This document shows, in pieces, positions 55,739-64,000 of a stretch of DNA of 64,000 nt (its first letter is position 1; each line of letters opens with the position of its first letter). The notes beneath the pieces were generated by a model that saw only the letters and a list, made by a program, of their open reading frames with translations, did not search any database and was not told the DNA's origin. The DNA comes from Limnoperna fortunei (taxonomy: Eukaryota > Mollusca > Bivalvia > Mytilida > Modiolidae): NCBI GenBank assembly GCA_944474755.1, contig OX104117.1:63727522-63791521 (forward strand). Direction: 5' to 3'. A program made the translations under genes and the position numbers.

Positions 55739-56416
55739 TCAGTTGCTCGACCGCATGATGTCTAATATGGTTCTGTACAATTCGTTCTCTAATCCTTTAA
55801 AATGTCCTTTCTCTGCTTGTGACTCTAACCAGTGGATTTTCATCAACCAGTCTGGATTGTGTTGCTGGGTTGCTTGTTTAGATGTGACATAGTCCTCAAG
55901 ATATTTAGGTGGTCTTTTTTTTCTTTGAGGTCTCACTGGCGAATCTCGTAGCGGTGTTGGTAATATCCTTCTCCTTCTCTGTTGTCTGTCTATCGGCGGA
56001 GCTCTAGGCGTGGTGGGTTCGTCTGCCTCCAGTGATGGTTCAGTTGGCGCACTCTCATTCTCATCATTGTCAGAAGACATGTCTTCTGCATCCTGAGCAG
56101 TCGCTTCAACTGGTTCCAAATCACTAACAAGGATTGGTTCTGTAGAATTCTCTCTATCCACAGGAAAAGCGTCCCTTTCTAAACCAGTGCCCTGTTCATC
56201 TCTACTCCTGGCTCCATCATGGTCGTCACCAGAGAAACCAAGAGTTTCTTCCTCCCGTCTTTCCACAGTTGGCACATCACTGTCAGTGGTGTCCTGTGTA
56301 CTCCTCCTGGGTATAAATACGAAGTACTCCTGCTCCGACTCCTCGTCTGATCTCTCTTCAGTGGTCCTGTTCTCACTATCCATGTCAGACTTCGTCGTTT
56401 GTACCACAGGCTTCAC
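55739..56416 (-). CDS. Acidic C-terminal extension of the Gypsy polyprotein
   Basis: 225 codons in the same frame as the integrase, separated from it by one TAG at about 56,447-56,449. Residues ~10-145 are rich in Asp, Glu, Ser and Thr. A basic, proline-rich patch follows (~146-175, 'RQQRRRR' and 'RPQRKKRPPKYLEDYV'). The end has 'DWLMKIHWLE'. Basic 'RP.R.RRPPKYL.DY' tails are common at the C-terminus of Gypsy-type integrase polyproteins. There is no signal peptide or membrane segment, so it is not an envelope gene. The TAG may be a point mutation or could permit readthrough. Confidence 0.7.
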   Translation of the reverse strand: MKPVVQTTKSDMDSENRTTEERSDEESEQEYFVFIPRRSTQDTTDSDVPTVERREEETLGFSGDDHDGARSRDEQGTGLERDAFPVDRENSTEPILVSDLEPVEATAQDAEDMSSDNDENESAPTEPSLEADEPTTPRAPPIDRQQRRRRILPTPLRDSPVRPQRKKRPPKYLEDYVTSKQATQQHNPDWLMKIHWLESQAEKGHFKGLENELYRTILDIMRSSN

Positions 56417-56449
56417 ACTTTTCCTATTCCGCCTGGGCGCAGGACGTCT

Positions 56450-57400
56450 CTATTTATCATCAATTGGCAGATTTCCTAAAGGCAAAAGAAGATTCCGATG
56501 CAGAGTCTTTTTTCTTCCTTCGCCGTCCTCCCTCTGAACCACATACACGGGTATTCCATCGTTAGGCTGACTAACAATCCGGTACGGTTCTTCTTCCCAC
56601 CTATCTGCAAGTTTATGCTTCCCCTCGAAGGCAACTATCTTGACTAAGACTCTGTCTCCGTGGTGCAAAACAGCTCCTTTCACTCGTTGGTCATATCCGG
56701 ACTTCTGTCGTTTCTGTGCAGATGAAATGTTTCTAGACGCCAAATCATAGGCTTTCCGTAGTTTGTCCTGCATGTTCTCCGCATACTTCGTTGTTGGCAC
56801 TTTATTCTCAGTCTCTCCCAATCCGAACGCAATGTCGATTGGAAGTTTCGGGTGTCTTCCAAACATCAAAAAGTATGGGGAGAATCCTGTTGTTGACTGT
56901 CTGGTGCAGTTGTATGCATGGACTAAACCGGCAACATGGGACTTCCAATCTTTCTTTTGAGTATATTCCAATGTCCCTAACATACTAAGTAATGTTCTAT
57001 TGAATCTTTCCGGCATTCCATTTCCCATTGGATGGTATGGTGTTGTTCTTGACTTGGTCATACCAGTGATGTTACACAGTTCTTTAATGATCTTTGAACC
57101 AAAGTTGGCTCCTTGATCGGAGTGTATCCTCTCGGGTAATCCATAGTAAACAACGAAGTTATTGAAGAATGCATCAGCTGTTGTCTTGGCTGTCTGATTT
57201 CGTGTTGGAATGGCACAAGCGTAACGAGTGGAGTGATCGGTGATGACAAGTATGTTTTCATATCCACCTTTCGACTTCTCTAATAACAGGTAATCCATAC
57301 AAACAAGTTCCAGTGGTTGAGTCGTCTCGACGTGAATCAAAGGCGCTCTTTCGTTGGTTGGAGACTTGCGACGATACATCTGTGACATTGGTTGATCCAT
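56450..57400 (-). CDS. Gypsy integrase core (316-codon frame)
   Basis: Inserts the cDNA into the genome. Catalytic residues are Asp36 ('CMDYLL'), Asp95 ('HSDQGANF') and Glu131 ('MPERFNRTL'), which gives the D-x58-D-x35-E spacing of retroviral-type integrases. 'TPYHPMGNG' precedes the Glu. A C-terminal domain follows with 'SGYDQRVKG', 'GDRVLVK', 'KLADRWEEEPYRIV' and 'HRNLLLPLG', as in Gypsy elements. The N-terminal HHCC zinc region lies in the preceding frame, so the enzyme is split by a frameshift at about 57,340-57,400. The first ATG here is not the natural start. Confidence 0.92.
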   Translation of the reverse strand: MDQPMSQMYRRKSPTNERAPLIHVETTQPLELVCMDYLLLEKSKGGYENILVITDHSTRYACAIPTRNQTAKTTADAFFNNFVVYYGLPERIHSDQGANFGSKIIKELCNITGMTKSRTTPYHPMGNGMPERFNRTLLSMLGTLEYTQKKDWKSHVAGLVHAYNCTRQSTTGFSPYFLMFGRHPKLPIDIAFGLGETENKVPTTKYAENMQDKLRKAYDLASRNISSAQKRQKSGYDQRVKGAVLHHGDRVLVKIVAFEGKHKLADRWEEEPYRIVSQPNDGIPVYVVQREDGEGRKKTLHRNLLLPLGNLPIDDK

Positions 57401-58560
57401 TCCTCAACATCTCTGGTCATTCCGTACCATGCAAATCGGTCTCTTACCAGTGATAATGTTTTATCTCGTCCTTGGTGACCCATATCATCATGTAGAGCTG
57501 TTAAAACTTTTGAGATACAAGCTTCAGGTAATACAAGCTGTTGTACCTTCCTATAAAGTGTTCCATTGTGTATCTTGAACTTCTCATAGTTGTTCAAAAA
57601 CCAGCTGTTACATGGTATACGTTCAAGTCTGTCTTTTGATGGTTTTTGGTGTTGTTCTACCCAATAAATCCATTCCTTTACTATATCATCTCTCCTCTGT
57701 TCAGCTTTGATGTCAACAAGATGCTGAGATGGTAAACACTGGTCATCGCCGGATTCCATAGTTGTCATCGATAACGTCTGGACATAGGGTATTACATGTT
57801 GCAGATTACAAATGGCTTTCACAGAGTCCACAGCAATGTTGGATGTGCTGCCACGCCCAAGTAATTCTGGCAGTCTGGAAAGTGCATCTGCATCGGCGTT
57901 GTTAATCCCTGGTCGATAGACGATATTAAAGTTGTAGGATGACAAAGCTGCAATCCATCGATGTCCTGTGGCATCAAGTTTAGCTGTAGTTAAAACGTAA
58001 GTCAGTGGGTTGTTGTCAGTATATACTGTAAAGGTGTTTCCATATAAGTAGTCATGAAATTTCTCGGTTATTGCCCACTTAAGTGCCAGGAATTCCAATT
58101 TGTGGACTGGATAGTTCCTTTCTGTTTTGCTTAAACCTCTACTGGCATAGGCGATAACTCTTTTATGTCCATCCTGTTCCTGATATAAGACAGCTCCAAG
58201 TCCGGTCATAGATGCGTCTGTATGCAGCTCGAAAGGTTCGCTGTAACGTGGATAACCAAGAATGGGTGGAGAAGCAAGCTGAGTCTGCAATGTCTGGAAA
58301 ACATTTTCTTGTCTTTCATCCCAAATCCATGATGTACTCGTTGGAGTCTTTGATCTTCGTTTGCTAGACTTTTTGGGTGCAGGCATCAGATCAGTTAGTG
58401 GTCTGGCAATTTTCGAAAAGTCCTTTACAAACTTGCGATAGTATCCAACGAATCCAAGAAAACTTCGCACTTCTTCAGGTGTTGTGGGTCGAGGCCAATT
58501 TATCACTTTGGCAATCTTCTCGGGATCTGGTGAAATTCCATCCTTAGAGACTATGTCCAA
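57337..58560 (-). CDS. Gypsy RT connection, RNase H and integrase zinc region (407-codon frame)
   Basis: Starts in the RT thumb ('PRPTTPEEVRSFLGFVGYYR' at ~23-42). RNase H follows with Asp115 ('HTDAS'), Glu156 ('HKLEFLAL') and Asp182 ('YTDNNPL'), the acid residues of the family, plus 'NNADADALSR' near 225-235. The HHCC finger of integrase is near 360-400: 'HDDMGHQGRDKTL' and 'CHRC'. The frame opens a few bases inside the end of the upstream 620-codon frame but in another phase, and is lost just after CHRC. Both breaks are small indels in otherwise conserved sequence. Confidence 0.92.
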   Translation of the reverse strand: MDIVSKDGISPDPEKIAKVINWPRPTTPEEVRSFLGFVGYYRKFVKDFSKIARPLTDLMPAPKKSSKRRSKTPTSTSWIWDERQENVFQTLQTQLASPPILGYPRYSEPFELHTDASMTGLGAVLYQEQDGHKRVIAYASRGLSKTERNYPVHKLEFLALKWAITEKFHDYLYGNTFTVYTDNNPLTYVLTTAKLDATGHRWIAALSSYNFNIVYRPGINNADADALSRLPELLGRGSTSNIAVDSVKAICNLQHVIPYVQTLSMTTMESGDDQCLPSQHLVDIKAEQRRDDIVKEWIYWVEQHQKPSKDRLERIPCNSWFLNNYEKFKIHNGTLYRKVQQLVLPEACISKVLTALHDDMGHQGRDKTLSLVRDRFAWYGMTRDVEEWINQCHRCIVASLQPTKERL

Positions 58561-60406
58561 TATATCTTACTTTATCTTGAAAGAAAACACACTTCTTCGG
58601 CGACAGCTTCAAGTTGTGATCCCTCAGTCTCTGGAGTACTCGTTGTAGTCTCTCAAGATGTTCTTCGTATGTCTTGGAAAAGATGATCAGGTCGTCTAGA
58701 TAAATAAAACATATATCCAAGTGTAGGTCTCCTAGTATTTCTTCTATAAGTCTTTGGTATGTTGCTGGACTGTTAACCAACCCAAATGGTAGACGATTGA
58801 ATTCATAAAAACCCAAAGGTCCAACGGTGAAAGCTGTTCTGGCTTTATGGGTCTCTTCTACTTCTACTTGATGATAACCACTTTTCATGTCTAGTACAGT
58901 AAAGTAATTGTTCCCTCCAAGTGCATCCAGAATCTCTTCACTTCTAGGTAGAGCGTAGGAATCTTTAATGGTAATGCTGTTTAGCTGCCTATAGTCCACA
59001 CACATACGAAGCTTATTATTTTTCTTTCTGACTAGTACCACGTTAGAAGACCATGGGGAATGTGATCGTCTTATAATCCCTGCTGCTAGTAGCTGTTGTA
59101 GATGGCTTCTAACTTCATCAAACAATGCTGGTGGGATACTTCGATGTTTCTGTTTAAATGGTCTCTCGGCTATTAAATCAATTCTGTGTTTGACTGCTGT
59201 TGTATGGCCAATGTCCGTATCTGATCTACTGAAAACATCTCTGAACTGATGGAGTAATTGCTTGGCCTTCTGAAGCTGATCCTCTGTCAAGGTATCTTTC
59301 GGAAATGTAGCCCGATTCCATGCTTCTTGCTCATATTCCTCTGGTATCTCGATGTTGGTAACTGAGACTGGTTGTAATTCGCAGAGTATGGCATTCGGTG
59401 ACACTGTTACTGTTCTTGTTGTAACGTTGCTTATGTGGACTGGTATAACTCCATTACTTCCATACTGATAAGATATCAATGATGGTGCTACATCCAAATC
59501 AGAAGGTATGGCCGCTCGTGGTGTTGACTGTAACAATCCACAAACTGGATAGTAAGGTAGTTCGTGGTCCGTGTATCCTTGTATAATGACATCTCTGTTA
59601 GGTGGTATCCTGATGGTCTTTCCTTCTGCACACTTTATGATGGCAAGTCTGTTGGATCTCTTGTGCAGCTCTCGCTCTCGTAATAGTAGGCATCTAAACG
59701 TCAAATACCAAGGAGTGTGTAGCTCTGAATTCTGAAGAAATCGTGGTCCAAATCTTTGTTTGACATCTGTCATTGCTGCGGTCAAGACGTTGGTACCAAG
59801 AAGCAACGGAACACTCTTGTTGTAGGTACTGTCTGGAACTACTAGTAAGATGCACTGTAATGGTACATCAGCTGTCGACGAACCAGGTAACTCTAAATCT
59901 ACTGTGATGTAACCAAGATATGGTAACTGCTGGCCGTCTGCACACTCGATGTTGAGAATCTTGTCTAACTGATGAATGGCTTCATCACTGATGTACTGCC
60001 TGTAAAAGGATTCACCAACTGTACTAACGGTTGATCCAGTATCCAAAAGTGCTAGTGCTCGGATATTGTTGACCTTCACAGTAACTTCATTATTGGTTCC
60101 TACTAGGCTGGTTGTATCTTTTGTCTGCTGTTGGTTCATGTAAGCAAATGTCCTATCTTCAGCATTAATCTGCTGGTAGTTGAAGGACTGTCTACAATGG
60201 TCGAGTCTAACTCTACATCCTATGGCAATGTGACCTTCTATTCCACATCTGTAGCAAATGATAGTCTCCTGTTGGTAGGTATTAGGAGTCGTAGTCGAGG
60301 CATGTTCATCTGGGGTAAAAGTATCATCATTCCAGTAAGGTTGTTGTCGGGCTTTCCTATGTCTCCGACGTCTTCGCTTCCGTGTGGGTATGTACAACTG
60401 ATCCAT
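58544..60406 (-). CDS. Gypsy zinc knuckle, protease and reverse transcriptase (620-codon frame)
   Basis: Residues 10-20 are a basic run. A zinc knuckle C-x2-C-x4-H-x4-C lies at 51-64 ('CYRCGIEGHIAIGC'), the aspartic protease motif 'LLDTGSTVSTV' has Asp122, and 'PLLLGTNVL' follows. RT begins near 430 ('HRIDLIAERPFK'), with 'PWSSNVVLVRKKN', 'LRMCVDYRQLN', 'FTVLDMKSGYHQ' and the catalytic 'YLDD' at 569-572. The frame ends shortly after 'KVRYIGH', where a small indel at about 58,550-58,560 interrupts it. The start is 60,406. No capsid region precedes the zinc knuckle, so this is a pol-type frame with a nucleocapsid-like head and not a normal gag-pol. Confidence 0.93.
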   Translation of the reverse strand: MDQLYIPTRKRRRRRHRKARQQPYWNDDTFTPDEHASTTTPNTYQQETIICYRCGIEGHIAIGCRVRLDHCRQSFNYQQINAEDRTFAYMNQQQTKDTTSLVGTNNEVTVKVNNIRALALLDTGSTVSTVGESFYRQYISDEAIHQLDKILNIECADGQQLPYLGYITVDLELPGSSTADVPLQCILLVVPDSTYNKSVPLLLGTNVLTAAMTDVKQRFGPRFLQNSELHTPWYLTFRCLLLRERELHKRSNRLAIIKCAEGKTIRIPPNRDVIIQGYTDHELPYYPVCGLLQSTPRAAIPSDLDVAPSLISYQYGSNGVIPVHISNVTTRTVTVSPNAILCELQPVSVTNIEIPEEYEQEAWNRATFPKDTLTEDQLQKAKQLLHQFRDVFSRSDTDIGHTTAVKHRIDLIAERPFKQKHRSIPPALFDEVRSHLQQLLAAGIIRRSHSPWSSNVVLVRKKNNKLRMCVDYRQLNSITIKDSYALPRSEEILDALGGNNYFTVLDMKSGYHQVEVEETHKARTAFTVGPLGFYEFNRLPFGLVNSPATYQRLIEEILGDLHLDICFIYLDDLIIFSKTYEEHLERLQRVLQRLRDHNLKLSPKKCVFFQDKVRYIGHSL

Positions 60407-62181
60407 AATTAAATTCTATATGTACAAATTCTAAATAAATAAATAAAATGTACCTAGTACAAAAGAAAATAAATATCAATTACCTGTTCGAGTACTTTGC
60501 CGATAAGTCGAAAGAAAACAAACGACTACAAGAGACGTTCGGTGGTATTCTACAAACAAAAATGTTTTACTAAGCAAAGATGTCTTAAATGTACAACTCT
60601 TTTATTTCAAATATACTATGTTAGTATTATGTGATTAAGTGCAATGCCCTCAGAAACAAAAACGTGATATTAATAATCAGACATACGCAATAATACAAAT
60701 TAAAACAATTTAATTCACATAATTCACATTTAAGTTATAACAAACAATCATCAAATGAAACTTGTATATGTGTAAGGCTTTACCAAGTAAAACCACGTTA
60801 ATATATTTGACAAAATGTCAAAGTTCTTTTCAACTTTACTTCACTTCAAAGGATAAGTACAAAAAAAATTATTTCCCCAATATCAGTTTCAAAATTATAT
60901 ATAAGATATGTACTCAAGAACAACCTTGAGTAATACCAAGTTACTTGTATGCTGTATGTAGCTAGACTCAATCAATGTGAACAACCTCAAATGACAAACC
61001 AATAGACTTAACTAATGACGGATTATCACCAGGAATATACCTAACACAGAAATATGAACTATCAACTGTCAACTACACGTAGTCAAGTCTTATCTAGGTC
61101 CAGATTTAAGAAATAAAATAGTTGTGCGATATTAGTACTATTCATTCGAACTTATACTAAACTCACTCTAACCAACACCAATTGCAATGAAAAAATGCAC
61201 ATTTATTACAACTATGAATGTGTTTTAAAATAAATGTGATCAAAGGCAAACTATTTGATCAACTAAGTATCGATAAATCAATACATCAGAACATAAAGAT
61301 AATTACAGACACAAAATATGTGGCTCTACCTATACACAAAAATATTGTATTTGTGTTTACATCAATATAACCTCTATCAATAATGGTACTATAAAAATAT
61401 TAGTTGTAGCTAACTATCTCTGTATACAATTATCAAAGAAAATTATAAATTGTAAACTATATCCTATTACCTATGCATGTGTGCACTAAGTAATGAAGTA
61501 CTATATACCATAACTGCATACCAATAAGCAAAAATTTAACTTTGTTAAACGTCTGTTATATGTAAAGTACTGTTACTCAGTATGGAATATAACGTGTAGC
61601 TAAATACCAATCAATCAATCAACGATACTAGTGTCAGTATGCCTAAGTTGTACCGAGTACAATTATTTAACTAAAAAAAAATTAATTTAGGATGTAAGTG
61701 ATTGTACTGTCAAAAAGTAAAAAAAAAAATTAATAAAGTTTCAAGTGTATGTGAAATTAAACTTTAAAATGTCTAACTGTGACTGTGTGTGTTTATAGTT
61801 CTATGTATCAAAACGATATACAGTATATAGTATATTGAAAATTAAAATGGCCTACCTTATACAAGAAAATATTCCAAGTATCCAAGTACAAAAACACAAC
61901 AATAAAATAAATTAATAACACACATCCAATCGAATGTAATATTAAAAGTCTGTTATGTTAATTCTCAGAGAGAAAAACACAAAAGTCTAAGTTACATTAA
62001 GTAACTTTCGGTACGTTCGACTTCCATCTTCACGTGCACGCAGTAAACATCAACACCATAAATAAATGTCACATGGTACCATCATCATAGGTAAACAAGA
62101 GGTCATCTGTGTACACAACATCATGTAATCATCTAGGTAATACCAACATATCAATGCATCTCAAGAACATCAAATCCACCA
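60407..62181 (-). other. Long ORF-free leader of the Gypsy element
   Basis: Almost 1.8 kb between the primer site and the first frame. It is A+T-rich with no open frame of note on the sense strand, although a gag capsid ORF would normally be here. A pyrimidine-rich stretch ending in AG near 60,450 (minus strand) resembles a splice acceptor, so subgenomic splicing is possible. Alternatively gag has been lost or replaced. Confidence 0.6.
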
Positions 62182-62201
62182 AATAATCTACGTGGGCGCC
62201 A
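62182..62201 (-). promoter_or_regulatory. Primer-binding-site-like sequence
   Basis: Two bases after the 5' LTR the minus strand reads 'tggcgcccacgtag'. The TGGCGCC start is the usual complement of a tRNA 3' end in many LTR elements. Only the first eight bases resemble the lysine-tRNA type, so the tRNA is not identified. Confidence 0.7.
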
Positions 62202-62203
62202 AA

Positions 62204-63502
62204 TGTAATAGACCGGGTTTCAAGCTTTAAACAACAACTCAAGGTTCTTTTATTTTCCAGTTTTATTTAGCATCTCTGAACTTTTAAACTAGATGCAATG
62301 ATTAAGTATTTTTTTATGTATTTAACAATGATATAAGGACTTGACTTGGGGAGTTTTTTACGTCCTACACCGACAACTTCATGCCCTTGGTCGGACGGAA
62401 TGATATAAGGTGTTACAATATTACAATTATAATTTGATGTATTAAATCATTAGTCGGTATAGAATTACAACATAATTTACTAAAACTTCATAATATAAAA
62501 CAAGTTAACGATACACATAGCTGTTTATACACTGTGTAAGCTTTTACTAACGAATTATTGTAAAGAACTTGAAACATTTCAGACTTTTTGAAATCTAGAA
62601 ATTATTTGAATAAAAATACAAGTTCAAGGGAAATAACTCCTTACTATATTAAACATAGGTAAAAATATAACACATACCACTTGTGGAGCGAGACACTTTA
62701 CTGGTAATGGATTTGATTTCTGTTTATAAATCTATCAAATCCTACAAACAAAATATACACAAATAAATACTCTTTCTAAGCGTTTTGAAGTACACATCAT
62801 AATAGAAATATTTATACATAAACAAGATAAAAATATAAAAACGACGCAATTATGAATTGTGTAATAACGAATCAAATTGTACTTCTTAAATTATAATTTC
62901 GCCACGTATTTATTGCATTTATACTATCGCTGTTAGCTATACTTTATAACTAACAATACTTTTGGACGAATATATAAATGTGTAAAAACTGTACTTCTCA
63001 TATCGGTATAAAATATCGATCTTACTATTCGATCACACAGGTGAGCAAATGCTCAAGAAATTGTTATCTTACTGAAACTGTGCAAAACTATTAAAGAAGA
63101 AAAATATTAGAAAGAAATAAACTTACAGTCAAAGTCAAACTGTCATCATAACTATACAAAAATGTTGACGAAAAATATAATGCTTCCTTCTACATCAATA
63201 TGTCCGATCTATCTGACAAATTTTACAAAAACTACTCACAAAACGCGCCAAAAGCTCAACTAGCCAATGGAAGTAGTCAAATGATTCCCCCCTATTTTTA
63301 TGTAAATTTTTAATGCGCAATACAAGTAAAAATACTCGTATTGTAGATTTTTCTAGAACAATACTGTTCATTGGGGAAAGTTTGCAAAATAAATTAACTC
63401 GTCAACTTCTAGTTCAATTATAAATACTTTATTAAATCAAATATTAAATAATCCATGTATTTCTACAATTCAAATACAATACAAAATAAATACCCTGCTA
63501 CA
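62204..63502 (-). repeat. 5' LTR (1,299 bp)
   Basis: Plus-strand bounds 'tgtaatag' at 62,204 and 'ctgctaca' at 63,502, so TG...CA on the element's strand. It should carry promoter and polyadenylation signals; 'tataaa' words are frequent in this A+T-rich DNA and none can be singled out. It holds an extra 72 bp compared with the 3' LTR because of the small insertion at 62,339. Confidence 0.92.
62339..62398. mobile_element. 60-bp hairpin insertion with 12-bp target duplication
   Basis: 'aatgatataagg' occurs at 62,327-62,338 and 62,399-62,410, but once in the other LTR (about 54,547-54,558). The 60-bp insert therefore arrived after the Gypsy element. It starts 'acttgacttgggg' and ends with a hairpin, arms 'ccgac' and 'gtcgg', then 'acgg'. 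A related sequence is at 27,775-27,811. Confidence 0.85.
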
Positions 63503-64000
63503 TATACACAATGGTATTGAGCAGTTGAGGAATATTGGACGGATAATAATTTCCGGACGGGTCAAGACAAGCTTTCATTCAATTCAAACTGAGCCGGGTA
63601 TCAACGATAATTTATGATAAATTAGATAAATTAAGATGTCTTTATAAGCAAACTCGCTAAATTATTGTTGCTTGTCTTTATAAGCAAACTCGCTAAATTA
63701 TTGTTGCTTAACAAAATGTGTTGCTAAAAATAACATTATTATCATTTTTGAACATAGTATTATCTATCCAGATTAACTCATCGAAATTTAATGTCGCAGT
63801 TAAAAATATTGAGCTATTTTTGTTACTTAATAAAGTAATTATCCAGTCTTTAGAGATTCAACGGAAAAACAAATTGAAATTAAGTCTAATTATATATTCC
63901 ATAAAATGGCGAATAGTGCATAAAATGCATCTAAAATATTTAATTTGTCTGTCTGGAGTTTCGATAAATATATCTTATTACTCGGTTAAATTGATTAATT
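63503..64000. other. Right flank of the Gypsy element; no gene seen
   Basis: A+T-rich DNA with one perfect short tandem duplication, listed separately. Nothing else was recognised. Confidence 0.45.
63637..63708. repeat. Perfect 36-bp tandem duplication
   Basis: The unit starting 'tgtctttataagcaaactcg' and ending 'attattgttgct' is repeated exactly at 63,673. Perfect identity suggests a recent slippage or repair event. Confidence 0.95.

Larger units (their letters stand above)
49496..63502 (-). mobile_element. Ty3/Gypsy LTR retrotransposon, complete but nested and frameshifted
   Basis: Reading leftward from 63,502: 5' LTR, PBS-like site, ~1.8-kb leader without ORFs, a zinc knuckle-protease-RT frame, RNase H and integrase zinc region, integrase core, an acidic C-terminal frame, polypurine tract and 3' LTR. 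The 3' LTR is split by a 4,910-bp transposon, so the element itself is about 9.1 kb. The two LTRs differ at about ten positions over ~1.1 kb by eye, which implies a fairly recent insertion. PR-RT-RH-IN order places it in Ty3/Gypsy. I do not assign a finer clade. A capsid-type gag was not found. Confidence 0.92.

Noticed and set aside
55739..56416. Possible envelope-like third gene of the LTR element
   Set aside because: It is in frame with integrase, has no signal peptide or membrane segment, and ends in a basic proline-rich tail typical of polyprotein C-termini.
56187..56960. Plus-strand ORFs opposite the Gypsy pol region
   Set aside because: Antisense shadows. The minus strand has integrase motifs.

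Overview
The window looks like non-genic DNA from a marine bivalve, most plausibly a mussel-like mollusc. It is strongly A+T-rich, and no host protein-coding gene, rRNA or tRNA could be recognised. Nearly everything identifiable is a mobile element or its debris: RTE-type and CR1/Jockey-group LINEs, Penelope-like RT and GIY-YIG fragments, Tc1/mariner and pogo/Tigger transposase relics, a Ty3/Gypsy LTR element, SINE-like and foldback elements, and arrays of ~160-bp monomers like those of bivalve 'pearl'/Helentron-associated elements. The bivalve attribution rests on remembered repeat character and is an inference.

Layout. 1-5.3 kb: the tail of a ~163-bp tandem repeat, then a degenerate long-period non-coding repeat in three copies. 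6.4-9.5 kb (-): a nearly full-length, frameshifted RTE-clade LINE. 11.1-11.5 kb: a small element with inverted ends and two ~163-bp monomers. 13.7-20.3 kb: relics of a Penelope-like RT family, a Tc1 transposase, a GIY-YIG domain, a MITE and a dispersed repeat. 21.5-22 kb: a 240-bp tandem duplication. 22.5-26.3 kb (+): a decayed LINE carrying a ~440-bp insertion. 27-31 kb: a 240-bp direct repeat pair and a pogo/Tigger relic. 33.3 kb: a second GIY-YIG relic. 34.9-36.5 kb: a ~40-bp minisatellite holding a SINE-like insertion with a 12-bp target duplication. 38.8-39.1 kb: two foldbacks. 39.7-41.9 kb: a LINE 3' end split by a ~1.67-kb tandem-monomer element. 42.2-45.9 kb (-): a LINE with a 410-codon endonuclease ORF that carries a 2A-like motif. 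Its RT appears to have lost the catalytic FADD codons by a small deletion.

The right end is the most structured part. A Ty3/Gypsy element on the minus strand spans 49,496-63,502. It has LTRs of about 1.24-1.3 kb that differ at roughly ten positions, TG...CA ends, a 4-bp TATA duplication, a PBS-like site and a polypurine tract. Its order is zinc knuckle, protease, RT, RNase H, integrase, with two frameshifts and one in-frame stop. Its 3' LTR is split by a 4,910-bp element (49,561-54,470) with exactly 440-bp inverted termini and a 5-bp TATTA duplication. That inserted element carries reiterated CG-rich end motifs, an internal inverted pair, two foldbacks, a Penelope-like RT relic and a LINE 3' fragment, but no recognisable transposase. 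Its 5' LTR carries a 60-bp hairpin insertion with a 12-bp target duplication.

So the window is a nested stack of insertions rather than a cooperating gene set. The best candidates for something undescribed are the 440-bp-TIR element, the tiny 60-bp hairpin insertion, and the shared layout of the ~163-bp-monomer elements.
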